Notes under the pieces: model-generated
Databases searched by the model: none
Told to the model about the DNA's origin: nothing
Seen by the model: the letters and a program-made list of their open reading frames with translations, nothing else
Made by a program: the position numbers and the translations under genes
Assembly: GCF_900009145.1 (NCBI RefSeq)
Contig: NZ_LN889813.1
Span: forward strand, 461,612-525,611
DNA: 64,000 bases
Direction of reading: 5' to 3'
From: Planktothrix tepida PCC 9214
GTDB lineage: Bacteria > Cyanobacteriota > Cyanobacteriia > Cyanobacteriales > Microcoleaceae
Shown here: positions 42,648-51,459 of the stretch, in pieces
Layout of the letters: every line of letters begins with the position of its first letter
How positions within the stretch are numbered: position 1 is the first letter of the stretch

Positions 42648-44792
42648 TTAAGGAGTTAAAAATCCTAAATGTTCCCCAGATTTAGAGCGTAAATCCTTTA
42701 AGTACCCTTGCATTTTGAGTTTCCCATTTTCTATTAAAATAATCCAATCTGCACGCTCAATAATTCGAGGACGATGACTAATTATAATCGTTGTTTTCCC
42801 TTGTCGAACTGCTAACAGTTTATCTAAAATTTCAACTTCGCTTACGGGATCAAGGGAGCCAGTGGATTCGTCTAATATTAAGATGGGAGGATCATTAACA
42901 ATGGCTCTAGCCAAGGCTAATCTCTGCCGTTGTCCCCCAGAAATATTTGCTCCAAATTCACCTAAAATTGTTTGATATTTATCAGGAATTTGGTTAATAA
43001 ATTCTGAAGCTCCTGTAATTTGGCAAGCTCTAACAATCTGTTCAAAGGTTGCTTGAGGAGCCGCTAACCGGAAATTATCTAAAATTGAACGACTCCAAAA
43101 ATGAGCTTCTTGGGGAACTAAAACAATTTGTTGTCTGAGACTGTCTAAGGATAAATCTTGCAGGTTATAAAAATCAATTTGGATATTACCTGATTGAGGT
43201 TGATATAACCCGGAAATTAGTTTAGCTAAGGTACTTTTACCACAGCCTGATTTACCAATTAAAGCAATAACTTGACCCCCTGGAATCTTAACAGAAAAGT
43301 TTTCTAATAAATTAATTCTACCGACATGATAAAAGTTTAGATCTCTACAGAGAATCTCAGCATCAGGGGGAATTTTAACAAATTGTTTTTTAAAATCTAA
43401 GAGGTTCTCTGGGGTACTATCAATGACTTCTGTTAACCGTTGGGTTGCCGTTTTTGCCCGATAAAACTCATCTACAAAACCAATTCCTGTAGCAATAAAG
43501 GTGAGAAAATTGCCATTCATACTATTAAAGGCTAATAATTGACCGATTGTTAATTCTTTACTGATGACTAAACGACTTCCTAACCAAAGCAAAATAACGC
43601 TCCCTAAACTTAAAATTAATCCTGAAAATGCAGTATTAATAATGCTAATTTGCATTAACCGAAACATTTGATGGGCTAACCGTCCAAAGCGGCTTTGAAA
43701 TTCCTCCCAAAATTGCGGGGCTGCGGTTGTTGCTTTCAGGGTTAATGCGCCTTTAAAGGTTTCTACTAAAACTCCTTGATTTTCCGCTTCTAAAACTAAA
43801 ACACTACGAGTTTTTTGCTGTAAATAAGGCAGAAAAACAAGAACAGATAAAGTCATAATTAAGGCGAATATTCCGGCACTTAATGTAAGTTTTGTGCTAT
43901 AAAATAGCATAAACCCTAGGGAAACAGCCGCAATTACAAATTGACTGGGAAGATTAACAGCAATTTGAGATACTAACTGATTAATTTCTTGAATATCACG
44001 CAAACGGCTAATAACTTCACCGCTTCGATGGGATTCATAATAAGGTAAGGGTAAACGTAATATAACTCGGCAAAAATCTAAAACTAATCCTAATTGTAGT
44101 CGTTGAGCAAAATGAGCAATTAAATTAGATTGGATGAGTCGTAAAATACTACTAATTAGGTTCATGATTGCGATCGCAATCACTAAGGTATTTAATAACT
44201 GTAAATCTCCCCGAACTAAGACTTCATCAGTTAACAGTTGAATAAAAAAAGGATAAGCCAGAGAAAGCACACCTAAAACTAAATTAATTAGAAATGCTTC
44301 CCCTAGAATCGTTCGATAAGTCCAAACAGGTTTCAAAAAACGCCCAAAGTGATTAACCGTCTCATCCGGTTGGGCAAAAAATCGGGCAGAGTCCGGTTCT
44401 AATAATAGCATTAAGCCATTACCCCAACTCTCTAAAAGGTCTTGACGAGATAAATAACGAATACCTAAAGCAGGGTCAGCAAGAATATATTTTCCGCCTT
44501 TTTTACCATACAAAACTACCCAATGGGAACCTCGCCAGTGAATAATTGCAGGTAAAGGAATTTGATTCAGTTGTTCTAAAAGCTCCTCTGAAGCTCTACC
44601 TCCTCTTGCATTAAAACCCAAGGCTTCAGACCCCCGTTTAAGACCGAGTAATGTTGTTCCCAGTTGTCCCGTCCCCACGGCTTCTCGAATCCGATTTAGG
44701 GTCAAATTTCGCCCATAATATTTAGTAATTGAAGCGAGACAAGCAGCGCCACAATCTTCTTGACTATGTTGTAAAACACAAGTTGTCTTCAT
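42648..44792 (-). CDS. Peptidase-containing ABC transporter (C39, bacteriocin/RiPP exporter)
   Basis: 714-residue PCAT. The N-terminal C39 peptidase has all three catalytic residues: Cys14 in QEDCGAACL, His90 in WRGSHWVVLYG and Asp106 in LADPALG. It should cut peptides after a double glycine. A six-helix membrane domain follows (about 160-430), then the ATPase with Walker A LIGKSGCGKSTL near 510, signature NISGGQRQRLALARA and Walker B PPILILDEST. A divergent gene 410 bases away encodes a GG-leader peptide, followed by an HlyD adaptor, so the set forms a peptide secretion system. No modification enzyme is present. Confidence 0.95.
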   Translation of the reverse strand: MKTTCVLQHSQEDCGAACLASITKYYGRNLTLNRIREAVGTGQLGTTLLGLKRGSEALGFNARGGRASEELLEQLNQIPLPAIIHWRGSHWVVLYGKKGGKYILADPALGIRYLSRQDLLESWGNGLMLLLEPDSARFFAQPDETVNHFGRFLKPVWTYRTILGEAFLINLVLGVLSLAYPFFIQLLTDEVLVRGDLQLLNTLVIAIAIMNLISSILRLIQSNLIAHFAQRLQLGLVLDFCRVILRLPLPYYESHRSGEVISRLRDIQEINQLVSQIAVNLPSQFVIAAVSLGFMLFYSTKLTLSAGIFALIMTLSVLVFLPYLQQKTRSVLVLEAENQGVLVETFKGALTLKATTAAPQFWEEFQSRFGRLAHQMFRLMQISIINTAFSGLILSLGSVILLWLGSRLVISKELTIGQLLAFNSMNGNFLTFIATGIGFVDEFYRAKTATQRLTEVIDSTPENLLDFKKQFVKIPPDAEILCRDLNFYHVGRINLLENFSVKIPGGQVIALIGKSGCGKSTLAKLISGLYQPQSGNIQIDFYNLQDLSLDSLRQQIVLVPQEAHFWSRSILDNFRLAAPQATFEQIVRACQITGASEFINQIPDKYQTILGEFGANISGGQRQRLALARAIVNDPPILILDESTGSLDPVSEVEILDKLLAVRQGKTTIIISHRPRIIERADWIILIENGKLKMQGYLKDLRSKSGEHLGFLTP

Positions 44793-45201
44793 AAGAGATA
44801 AGTCAAAAGGAGTAATTTAAAATTACTAATTGAATTGTAAAAATTGTTGAATCTGTTTCAGATATTATCATAATTAAAAATTGGATTTATGCCTCTTTCT
44901 GGAGATTGATTTCTTGTGTTTGCGTGGTAGTTGAATGCAATATAATTTTATTTCATATATCATCTATAAAAGGTTTTATATTATTTATTTTTTTGAGTTC
45001 GTTAAGATGTTTTAGATGAGTTAATCTAGCTAAAGATATAAAATATGGATTGATTTTAAACAGTAGCTTTATTCCTGTTGAAAGATGATAAATCCTTAGA
45101 TTAATGTTCCAATGAATGTCAAGAAACGCTAATAATGCTGATTGATAAATCTCAAGAAGCAAGGTGTTCCTATTAACACAAGTAACGGAAATCAAAACAT
45201 C
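44793..45201. other. Divergent promoter region of the peptide-export locus
   Basis: 409 AT-rich bases separating the exporter (minus) from the precursor peptide (plus). It must hold both promoters. No second double-glycine peptide was found here on either strand. Confidence 0.5.
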
Positions 45202-45393
45202 ATGAACCAATCTAAAGCTTTATTTGTAGAACTCTCTGATTTAGAATTAGAAGCCGTCGCGGGTGGTCAAGACAACGATTTAGTTGATGTTGATATACAA
45301 AACGTTCTGAAAAATGTTAACTTGGCAGTGAATGCCGCTGTGCTGAATACTAAGCCCAGTCAGACTGTTAACTTCCCCATAACCCAAAAATAA
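45202..45393 (+). CDS. Double-glycine leader precursor peptide
   Basis: 63 residues from ATG 45202. The leader MNQSKALFVELSDLELEAVA then GG matches the C39-peptidase leader pattern (L..EL...ELE.V.GG). Cleavage after Gly22 would release a 41-residue product beginning QDNDLVDVDIQNVLKNVN and ending in VNFPITQK. The product has no Cys, so it is not a lanthipeptide or disulphide bacteriocin, and it is amphipathic and Asn/Val-rich. The likely exporter is the C39-ABC transporter encoded divergently, with the HlyD protein downstream. A longer frame from 45142 is open but lacks the leader logic. Confidence 0.82.
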   Translation: MNQSKALFVELSDLELEAVAGGQDNDLVDVDIQNVLKNVNLAVNAAVLNTKPSQTVNFPITQK

Positions 45394-45413
45394 ATGAGTT
45401 TTAACTGATTACT

Positions 45414-45452
45414 AGCACACCTCAAATTCTCTGGATTAATCTGAGGTGTGCT
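45414..45452 (+). terminator. Strong hairpin after the precursor peptide
   Basis: AGCACACCTCA and TGAGGTGTGCT form a perfect 11-bp stem with a 17-base loop, 21 bases past the peptide stop. A weak T-run (GGGTTTTTATT) follows at a distance. It may terminate most peptide transcripts while allowing some readthrough into the HlyD gene. Confidence 0.75.
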
Positions 45453-45525
45453 TCAAAAAAGGGTTTTTATTCCTTTATGATTTAATTTGTCGTTCTGGCT
45501 TTTTATTTATTCATTTTTGCTCTTT

Positions 45526-47025
45526 ATGTTCGGTACATCATCCTCAGAATTTCTCCGTCCAGTTCGCAGTGATGAGTTTCTACCTCCCATTAGTTTATGG
45601 ACAACATTAGGAGGTTTAGGAATTGTAGGAACGGTGATTTTAGCTTTTATTCTTGCGGCTGTAACTCGATACAAAATTACGATTAAAGCTCCTGCGACTG
45701 TACGACCTTCTGGAGAACTGAGTATTGTTCAAGTTGCCAAAGAAGGAACCATTCAAAGCATTAAAGTGAAGCAAAATCAGGTGATTCATCAAGGAGATGC
45801 GATCGCTTATATTGATGATTCTAAATTACAAACTCAAAAAAAGCAATTCCAAGATAATATTCAACAGAATCAAGAACAAATTGCTCAAATTAATGCTCAA
45901 ATTACCGCTTTAAATTCTCAAACTGCTTTTGAACAACAACAAGCTAACCGCACGGTTTCCTTAACAGAATCTGAACTGAATTATACCCAACGGGACTATC
46001 AAAATCTACAAGCCACAACCCTGTCTGAAGTCAATGAAGCTGAAGCTAATTTCAAACAATCTCAGGAGGAGTGGCAAAAAGCACAAGCCGATTTAAAATC
46101 AGCCGAAGCTAATTTAATGTCAATTCAAGCAGCTTTAAACGTTGCTAAAAATAGACAAGAACGCTATCAACCTTTAGCGGAAACCGGAGCTATTTCTCAA
46201 GATAAATTAGAAGAAGCTCAATTAGAAGTAGCCCGACAAGAACAAGCGTTAGAAGCTCAACACGCTGTTATTGAAGCCGAAAAGCAAGTTATCCAGAGCC
46301 AATACCAAGGAATTGCAGCAGCAAAGGCGAGATGGGATGGTGCAAAAGCCAAACTTAATCCTAGTCATGCAACGGTAAAAATGGCTGAGGAAAAAGTGGC
46401 TCAACAACGAGCAATGGGTCAAGCAAACCTTGAGCAATTTAATCAAGAAAAGGAAAGACTGATTCAGCAAAAAATTGGAATTCAAAATCAAATTAATCAA
46501 GATACTTTACAACTTCAACAGCTTGAAACTCAACTCAAAGATACTGTTGTTTCTGCTCCAGTGACCGGAACAATTTATCAACTCAATCTCCGCAATTCCG
46601 GTCAAGTGGTACGTCCTGGGGATATTATTGCCCAAATTGTTCCTAATAAAGCTTCTTTGGTGCTAAAAGCTTCTGTTCCTTCTCAAGAGCGAGATCATCT
46701 TAAAATAGGACAGGATGCTTATATTCGGATAGAGGGGTGTCCTTATCCCGATTTTGGGGTTCTCCCCGGCAAAATTCAATCAATTTCACCGGATGTTTCC
46801 CCAATTAATTCTACAACAGATAACGCCTCTTTAATCAATTCAATTCAGACGAATAATAGTGTTTATGAAGTTATCATTCAACCGGAAGATTTTAAACTAA
46901 ATAACGGTGAGCAGCAATGTTTAATTCGTCCGGGGATGACAGCCAGAACTGATATTATTGCCAATGAAGATACAATTTTGAGATTTTTCCTGAAAAAAGC
47001 TAGGTTAATCGTTGATTCAATTTAA
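45526..47025 (+). CDS. HlyD-family adaptor of the peptide exporter
   Basis: About 499 residues from ATG 45526; the frame can open at TTG 45487 but that adds an unlikely hydrophobic tail. A short cytoplasmic N-terminus (FLRPVRSDEFLPPISLWTTL) leads into one membrane helix (GGLGIVGTVILAFILAAVT), a lipoyl-like half (IVQVAKEGTIQSIKVKQNQV), a long coiled-coil (about 100-330), the second lipoyl half (DTVVSAPVTGTIYQLNLRNS) and a beta-barrel. This is a type I secretion membrane fusion protein. It should connect the C39-ABC transporter to an outer-membrane channel such as TolC. Confidence 0.92.
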   Translation: MFGTSSSEFLRPVRSDEFLPPISLWTTLGGLGIVGTVILAFILAAVTRYKITIKAPATVRPSGELSIVQVAKEGTIQSIKVKQNQVIHQGDAIAYIDDSKLQTQKKQFQDNIQQNQEQIAQINAQITALNSQTAFEQQQANRTVSLTESELNYTQRDYQNLQATTLSEVNEAEANFKQSQEEWQKAQADLKSAEANLMSIQAALNVAKNRQERYQPLAETGAISQDKLEEAQLEVARQEQALEAQHAVIEAEKQVIQSQYQGIAAAKARWDGAKAKLNPSHATVKMAEEKVAQQRAMGQANLEQFNQEKERLIQQKIGIQNQINQDTLQLQQLETQLKDTVVSAPVTGTIYQLNLRNSGQVVRPGDIIAQIVPNKASLVLKASVPSQERDHLKIGQDAYIRIEGCPYPDFGVLPGKIQSISPDVSPINSTTDNASLINSIQTNNSVYEVIIQPEDFKLNNGEQQCLIRPGMTARTDIIANEDTILRFFLKKARLIVDSI

Positions 47026-47041
47026 AAGGTTTTTAATGACC

Positions 47042-47614
47042 CTAGCTATTTTTCTGTAAATAACTTAAACCCAAACATACAGCAGCCACCGAACCCGCAA
47101 CACAAATTTCTCCGGTTTGAATTTTTGGCAATACCGCTTCTATCGGAATCAAAACGACTTCAATTTCTTCTGTGATATCCAGGGAAGTTACGGATAACAA
47201 TTTAACAGAATTGGCTAAAAATAAATGCACTGAGTTGGTATCTTTAACGGGATTATCATATAACGTTGCCAGTTTAACAATAGACTCTGCAATATAACCT
47301 GTTTCTTCCGTTAATTCTCTTAACGCCGCTGCTTCGGGAGTTTCCTTTTCGGGATTAAATGCGCCTGCGGGTAATTCTAATAAAATTTGTTCAACGCCAT
47401 GACGATATTGACGCACAAACACAATTTCCTGTTGTTCTGTAATGGGTAAAACTAAGGCAATATCCGGTCGAACATGAATAAAAAAATCATCAATAATGGT
47501 TCCATTTGGTAGCTCAACGCTATCGCGTCGAATTCTGCACCAAGGATGATTAAAAACAAAATAGGAGCTTAATCGTTTCCATTTCTGAATCAGTTTCATG
47601 GGGGTTTCAGTCAT
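47042..47614 (-). CDS. NUDIX hydrolase (ADP-ribose pyrophosphatase type)
   Basis: 190 residues. The Nudix box is LPAGAFNPEKETPEAAALRE then LTEETGY, with the catalytic Glu residues present and one extra residue after the first Gly compared with the strict consensus. The preceding VFVRQYRHGVEQILLELPAG strand is typical of ADP-ribose pyrophosphatases. It probably hydrolyses ADP-ribose or another nucleoside diphosphate derivative. It converges on the HlyD gene with only 16 bases between them. The start at 47614 or an internal ATG five codons later are both possible. Confidence 0.9.
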   Translation of the reverse strand: MTETPMKLIQKWKRLSSYFVFNHPWCRIRRDSVELPNGTIIDDFFIHVRPDIALVLPITEQQEIVFVRQYRHGVEQILLELPAGAFNPEKETPEAAALRELTEETGYIAESIVKLATLYDNPVKDTNSVHLFLANSVKLLSVTSLDITEEIEVVLIPIEAVLPKIQTGEICVAGSVAAVCLGLSYLQKNS

Positions 47615-47708
47615 CTACAATTTTAGACCCATAGCACGTCTATACTTGCATTTTGCCCTTAAACGTGCTAATAAAACTTGCATAAACTAGAGTTTTCATG
47701 CAACAACC

Positions 47709-49172
47709 ATGCAAGCGCAAAACTTCAAGCAACAATTTAAGCAAACTGTACAAACGTTAGTCGCCTCCGATGTACCCGCGTTGTATGGGAGTCTGCTGTT
47801 GAGAACTTCTAGTCTTGTCGCTGCTGTGGCTATTACAACGGCTTACCCCTTAGCGGTACAGGCGGCTGTTTTAGGAGATTGGAAAATTGATCCCAATACT
47901 GGAACTGTCGAGGTTGAACTACCATCGGGGAGTAAACCGCAATTATCCGTTTATAATCTTCCCCCTCGTCTAGTCCTTGACCTACCGAATACAGAAGTTA
48001 AAGTTAAGATTACAGAAAGCTATGAAACTGGCGTTGTGCGTCAAGTTAGTTTAATGCAGACAAAACCGAAACAAGCTCAATTAGTCGTTGAGTTTGTACC
48101 CGGTATCAGTGTTGATGCGGAAGCGTTAGATTTACGACAAATTGGCATTGATAATCTTTGGGTATTGCGTCCGACGCTGCAAACCTTACCTTCAGAAGAA
48201 CCCCCCACTTCCACAAATGTTGCGACGACTCAACCCCAAACAACTTCAACTCCGACACAGGTAGCACCCTCGACAACTCCTCGAACCTCTGCAACGGTTA
48301 AACCGCCAGAACCCCCTAAACCGCCTCAATATTCTGTCCGTCAATACGACCCTAGACAGACGGCTTTACCTAACCCTCAACCGACGAGAGACTCCCGCTT
48401 AGAGATTGTGCAGGTTCCCGTTAACCAGCCGACTCAAGTGCAGGTGCTTCCGACGATGACACCCCCTCCGCCACCTTCTCAGACCGTGGTGTTTGTCCCT
48501 CAAACACCGGGTTATCCTCCTCCGGTTCCCGTTTCTGAAACAGTAGTCGTTGTTGCACCCAATGCTCAATTCAATAGAACAGGATCTCTCCCCCAAGCGG
48601 TTCCCTTTGGTCAACCGTTACCTCCCTCGATACCGCCAGGGACACCGCAATCCTATTTTAATCCTAGCCCGTCGGCAATTTTGCTCCCCACGGGAACCAC
48701 CTTAACGTTACTCTATCCCACGAAAGATCAAGTCCGTCTAACTCGTCGTTCAGAACGTCAGGATGTGTTGTTATTGCAAGGGGGAATTGTTGATAGTTTG
48801 GGCAATTATATTGTTCCACCGGATACGCCAATTGTAGGAGAATTTGAAACCACCACAAAAGGCAGTCGATTTATTGCTCAAGCCATTAATTTAGACGGTC
48901 GCAGCATCCCAATTCAAGGTCAATCTAACTGGATTCCAGGGTCTTTAGAAGTCAGTCCTGAACGAGTGGGAATTGGGACGGGTGCGGGAAGTTTAGCGGG
49001 ATTTCTAGTCAGTGGATTTACGGGAATTGGAGCCTTAGTCGGTGCAATTGCAGGTGCAGGAATTGGTCTGGGAACATCCCCCTCACCCACTACCTTACAA
49101 CCGGGTCAAATGATTTCAATTCAGTTAACCCAAGATCTCACAACTCCCAATTTCTTCTTAGTGAATCAATAG
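47709..49172 (+). CDS. AMIN-domain envelope protein
   Basis: 487 residues. A long N-terminal region ends in a signal-type hydrophobic stretch (SSLVAAVAITTAYPLAVQAA). The AMIN domain (about 55-155: WKIDPNTGTVEVELPSGSKP, YNLPPRLVLDLPNT, QLVVEFVPG) binds peptidoglycan or the outer membrane in amidases and secretins. A Pro/Thr/Gln-rich linker (about 160-320) leads to a C-terminal domain with ILLPTGTTLTLLYPTKDQVR and a glycine-zipper-like helix (GTGAGSLAGFLVSG...GAGIGLG), then a beta-strand end. Likely a periplasmic scaffold. No amidase domain is present. Confidence 0.85.
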   Translation: MQAQNFKQQFKQTVQTLVASDVPALYGSLLLRTSSLVAAVAITTAYPLAVQAAVLGDWKIDPNTGTVEVELPSGSKPQLSVYNLPPRLVLDLPNTEVKVKITESYETGVVRQVSLMQTKPKQAQLVVEFVPGISVDAEALDLRQIGIDNLWVLRPTLQTLPSEEPPTSTNVATTQPQTTSTPTQVAPSTTPRTSATVKPPEPPKPPQYSVRQYDPRQTALPNPQPTRDSRLEIVQVPVNQPTQVQVLPTMTPPPPPSQTVVFVPQTPGYPPPVPVSETVVVVAPNAQFNRTGSLPQAVPFGQPLPPSIPPGTPQSYFNPSPSAILLPTGTTLTLLYPTKDQVRLTRRSERQDVLLLQGGIVDSLGNYIVPPDTPIVGEFETTTKGSRFIAQAINLDGRSIPIQGQSNWIPGSLEVSPERVGIGTGAGSLAGFLVSGFTGIGALVGAIAGAGIGLGTSPSPTTLQPGQMISIQLTQDLTTPNFFLVNQ

Positions 49173-49298
49173 TTAGATTTCAAATTTGTGGTGGTATTTG
49201 TTCTGAAGATGATCTAAAAATTCAGGGTTGAATCTGTTTATACACAGGTTCAAAATTGAATTAGATATAATTGAATAAATACACAGGAAAAATCAACC

Positions 49299-49532
49299 AT
49301 GAATTTACAAGAATTAAAAAATGCTGCTTATCAACTTTCCGTTCATGAACGGTTATTACTGGTAGAGCCTATTATTCATTCATTGTCTCAAGAATTGCGT
49401 CCTCGTCCTGATATTCCTGATGGAGTTTGGGAACGTTTGCGAGGAAGTTTAAAAACGGATAACATTGAATTAACTGATGAGGATGTAGAAAGATTAAAAG
49501 ATGAAAGTTTAACGGAGAAGTATCTCAAATGA
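49299..49532 (+). CDS. Antitoxin-like protein (addiction-module component)
   Basis: 77 residues: MNLQELKNAAYQLSVHERLL, LVEPIIHSLSQEL, then a proline-rich hinge and an acidic helix ELTDEDVERLKDESLTEKYL. This is the plan of small type II antitoxins with an N-terminal helix pair and a toxin-wrapping tail. It overlaps a PIN-domain remnant by four bases (ATGA), so a VapBC-like pair existed. With its toxin deleted it may be an orphan, or a source of cross-talk with the VapC at 11446. Confidence 0.7.
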   Translation: MNLQELKNAAYQLSVHERLLLVEPIIHSLSQELRPRPDIPDGVWERLRGSLKTDNIELTDEDVERLKDESLTEKYLK

Positions 49533-49678
49533 GGATATTACTAGATACTAATATTATTTTAGATAGTTTATTAGAAGTTTGTGCTGTTAATCAAGATATT
49601 CTTAAAACAGCACTGGCTTTAAATTTAGACGATTTTGAAGACGCAGTTAAACTAATTAATATTATATCGCCATTATAG
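49529..49678 (+). pseudogene. PIN-domain toxin with internal deletion
   Basis: 49 residues overlapping the antitoxin stop. It starts as a PIN domain (MRILLDTNIILDSLLE), then jumps directly to what is normally the C-terminal core (NQDILKTALALNLDDFEDAV), and ends shortly after (NIISPL). PIN toxins are 120-150 residues. The middle, with the second acidic residue and most helices, is missing while the frame is kept. The protein can hardly fold as a nuclease. Confidence 0.75.
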
Positions 49679-49707
49679 CAAATATTAATTCTTCGGAAAA
49701 TAGCTAT

Positions 49708-49755
49708 CATGTTTGAGAATTATGGCGGAAAAGTAGGCTATAATTTTCAAACATG
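49708..49755. repeat. Inverted repeat CATGTTTGAGAATTAT
   Basis: CATGTTTGAGAATTAT and ATAATTTTCAAACATG pair over 16 bases with one mismatch and a 16-base loop, just beyond the deleted PIN gene and before the convergent SsuA-like gene. It is a possible small mobile-element footprint or a transcription stop. Confidence 0.65.
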
Positions 49756-49791
49756 AAACAGCCCTGGGGGGGGTGAGTTTGAGGTGGTGGA

Positions 49792-51087
49792 TTAATACGT
49801 CCAGTTTTGTTTAGTCTGCAAACTGTAGGTTCCATCTTTCACATTCACCCGCTCTGGAATTAGATCTAAATCTCTAAACAGATTAGCTTGATGCTGTAGG
49901 GCATTCAGCGATTGTTCGTCAATGGGGATAATGGCGCGTTCAGCACTATGTTTCTGCAACGTTTCTAGGATGGATGGATCGATTTCGTGCTGATCCACCA
50001 ATCGTTGAGCGACTTCTAATTCCTGTTTTTTCGCCCAAGCTCCAGCTTCATTGACTTCTTCTAATATTACTTTTAGCAGATCAGGATAGTCGCGGACTAG
50101 CTCTGGAATTGCGTAGTAATAAGTTGGAACTTCTAAAGAGGCTTTGTCACCAAAGATGCTCTCTAGGTCTGCAATCGAACGTCCTGGGTAAGAACTTCGG
50201 GTTTGAGTGGGTGTATAGGGAACCCAAACCACCCAAGCATCAACTTCCCCTTGTCGGAATAGGAGGAGCGCCTGTGGCTGCGTCAGATAAACGGGTTCAA
50301 TGTCGCTAAAATGGAGTCCTACTTTTGCTAACGCTCGGATCAACACATAATGGGCACTGGAGCCTTTATCAAAGGCTATCTTCTTACCCTTGAGGTCAGC
50401 AAGGGTCTGAATGGGTGAATTTTCTGGGACTAGAATCGCTTGACCTTTAGGGGATGTATATTTTTCTTTGGCTACCCGCACAAACACATGATCTGCGGCT
50501 TGGGAGAAGATACTGGCTGTACCACCCCCCCCACAGAAATCAATTGTCCCGTTACTCAGGGCTTCAATCAGGGAAGAAGCTGATAAAAAGCTTGTCCAGG
50601 TCACAATCAGCCCAAAGGGTCGTAAACGTGCTTCCAAGAAGCCTTGACTGCGGAGAACCTCAAAATTGGTCATCCCCTCTGGATACCCGATTTTAAGTTG
50701 TTTAAGTCGTCGCGCTTGTTGAGCTAAGGGTGTGTTACCCGCGTGAGCAGAACGGTTAGAAAACCAGCGATCCAAAAGGATACAGAAAATGATACCCCCC
50801 ACAAATAGTCCCACGGTTTCCCCTAACCGAAGGGTTGAGTTTTTGGGGGAATTAACCGGATTGGCTGGACTCGCCTGACTGATTGGGGAGGAAAGTATAT
50901 AGCCAGATTCAGGAGCAGCAATCAGATGAGGATTAAACCCTAGACTTAAAACCAAACTTGAGATAACACCAATACCAAATCGCAGAATAAACCGAGAGAC
51001 AACCGATCTAGGCAAAATAATCCTCCGTGATCTTAAGATATTTTGATCCCTGAGTTTAGACAAAAGATCAAGCCAATAGCTAATCAT
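49792..51087 (-). CDS. Membrane-tethered SsuA/TauA-like ABC substrate-binding protein
   Basis: 431 residues. Two hydrophobic segments (FILRFGIGVISSLVLSLGF, about 32-50, and GETVGLFVGGIIFCILLDRW, about 88-107) precede a periplasmic binding protein domain of the aliphatic sulfonate/taurine/nitrate class (LKIGYPEGMTNFEVLRSQGF, IDFCGGGGTASIFSQAADH, LKGKKIAFDKGSSAHYVLIR). Ligands of such proteins are sulfonates, nitrate or thiamine precursors. The long N-terminal anchor is unusual for this family. No ATPase or permease gene is adjacent, so it may use a distant transporter or serve as a sensor. Confidence 0.82.
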   Translation of the reverse strand: MISYWLDLLSKLRDQNILRSRRIILPRSVVSRFILRFGIGVISSLVLSLGFNPHLIAAPESGYILSSPISQASPANPVNSPKNSTLRLGETVGLFVGGIIFCILLDRWFSNRSAHAGNTPLAQQARRLKQLKIGYPEGMTNFEVLRSQGFLEARLRPFGLIVTWTSFLSASSLIEALSNGTIDFCGGGGTASIFSQAADHVFVRVAKEKYTSPKGQAILVPENSPIQTLADLKGKKIAFDKGSSAHYVLIRALAKVGLHFSDIEPVYLTQPQALLLFRQGEVDAWVVWVPYTPTQTRSSYPGRSIADLESIFGDKASLEVPTYYYAIPELVRDYPDLLKVILEEVNEAGAWAKKQELEVAQRLVDQHEIDPSILETLQKHSAERAIIPIDEQSLNALQHQANLFRDLDLIPERVNVKDGTYSLQTKQNWTY

Positions 51088-51459
51088 AATAACCCCTTCG
51101 ATAAATATATTTTATGGACATAGCCGGATGAATTGAAAATAGGAGATTAAAGTCAAAGTATCACTTTAGCAAATAGGACAAAATATGAATGGCTAGATTG
51201 ATTTTGCTCCCCTGATCAAGCCACCCTGAAAGGGCAGAAAGCTTAAATCTTTATTATTTAACTTATTTCCATAAAAATAATTTATGATTGGAATAGATAG
51301 CCCATCGCATAATAGAATACAACCAAAATCTTAGACTTTTAATGGCTATTTCTATATTATTAGAACTTACGCAAATCTTCTAATTTCTGGATATTGGGGG
51401 CTTGATTGCTTAATTTAAGCGATCTAGGGTTTCGGTGAGCGCATAGGTGTTGATGAGGG
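51088..51459. other. Intergenic region between divergent genes
   Basis: 372 AT-rich bases with the promoters of the SsuA-like gene (minus) and the CadD-like gene (plus). I see no repeat or RNA gene. Confidence 0.5.

Noticed and set aside
44953-45210. 85-codon minus-strand frame in the peptide-exporter promoter region
   Set aside because: It overlaps the precursor peptide start on the other strand, has no ribosome site and a composition unlike a real protein.
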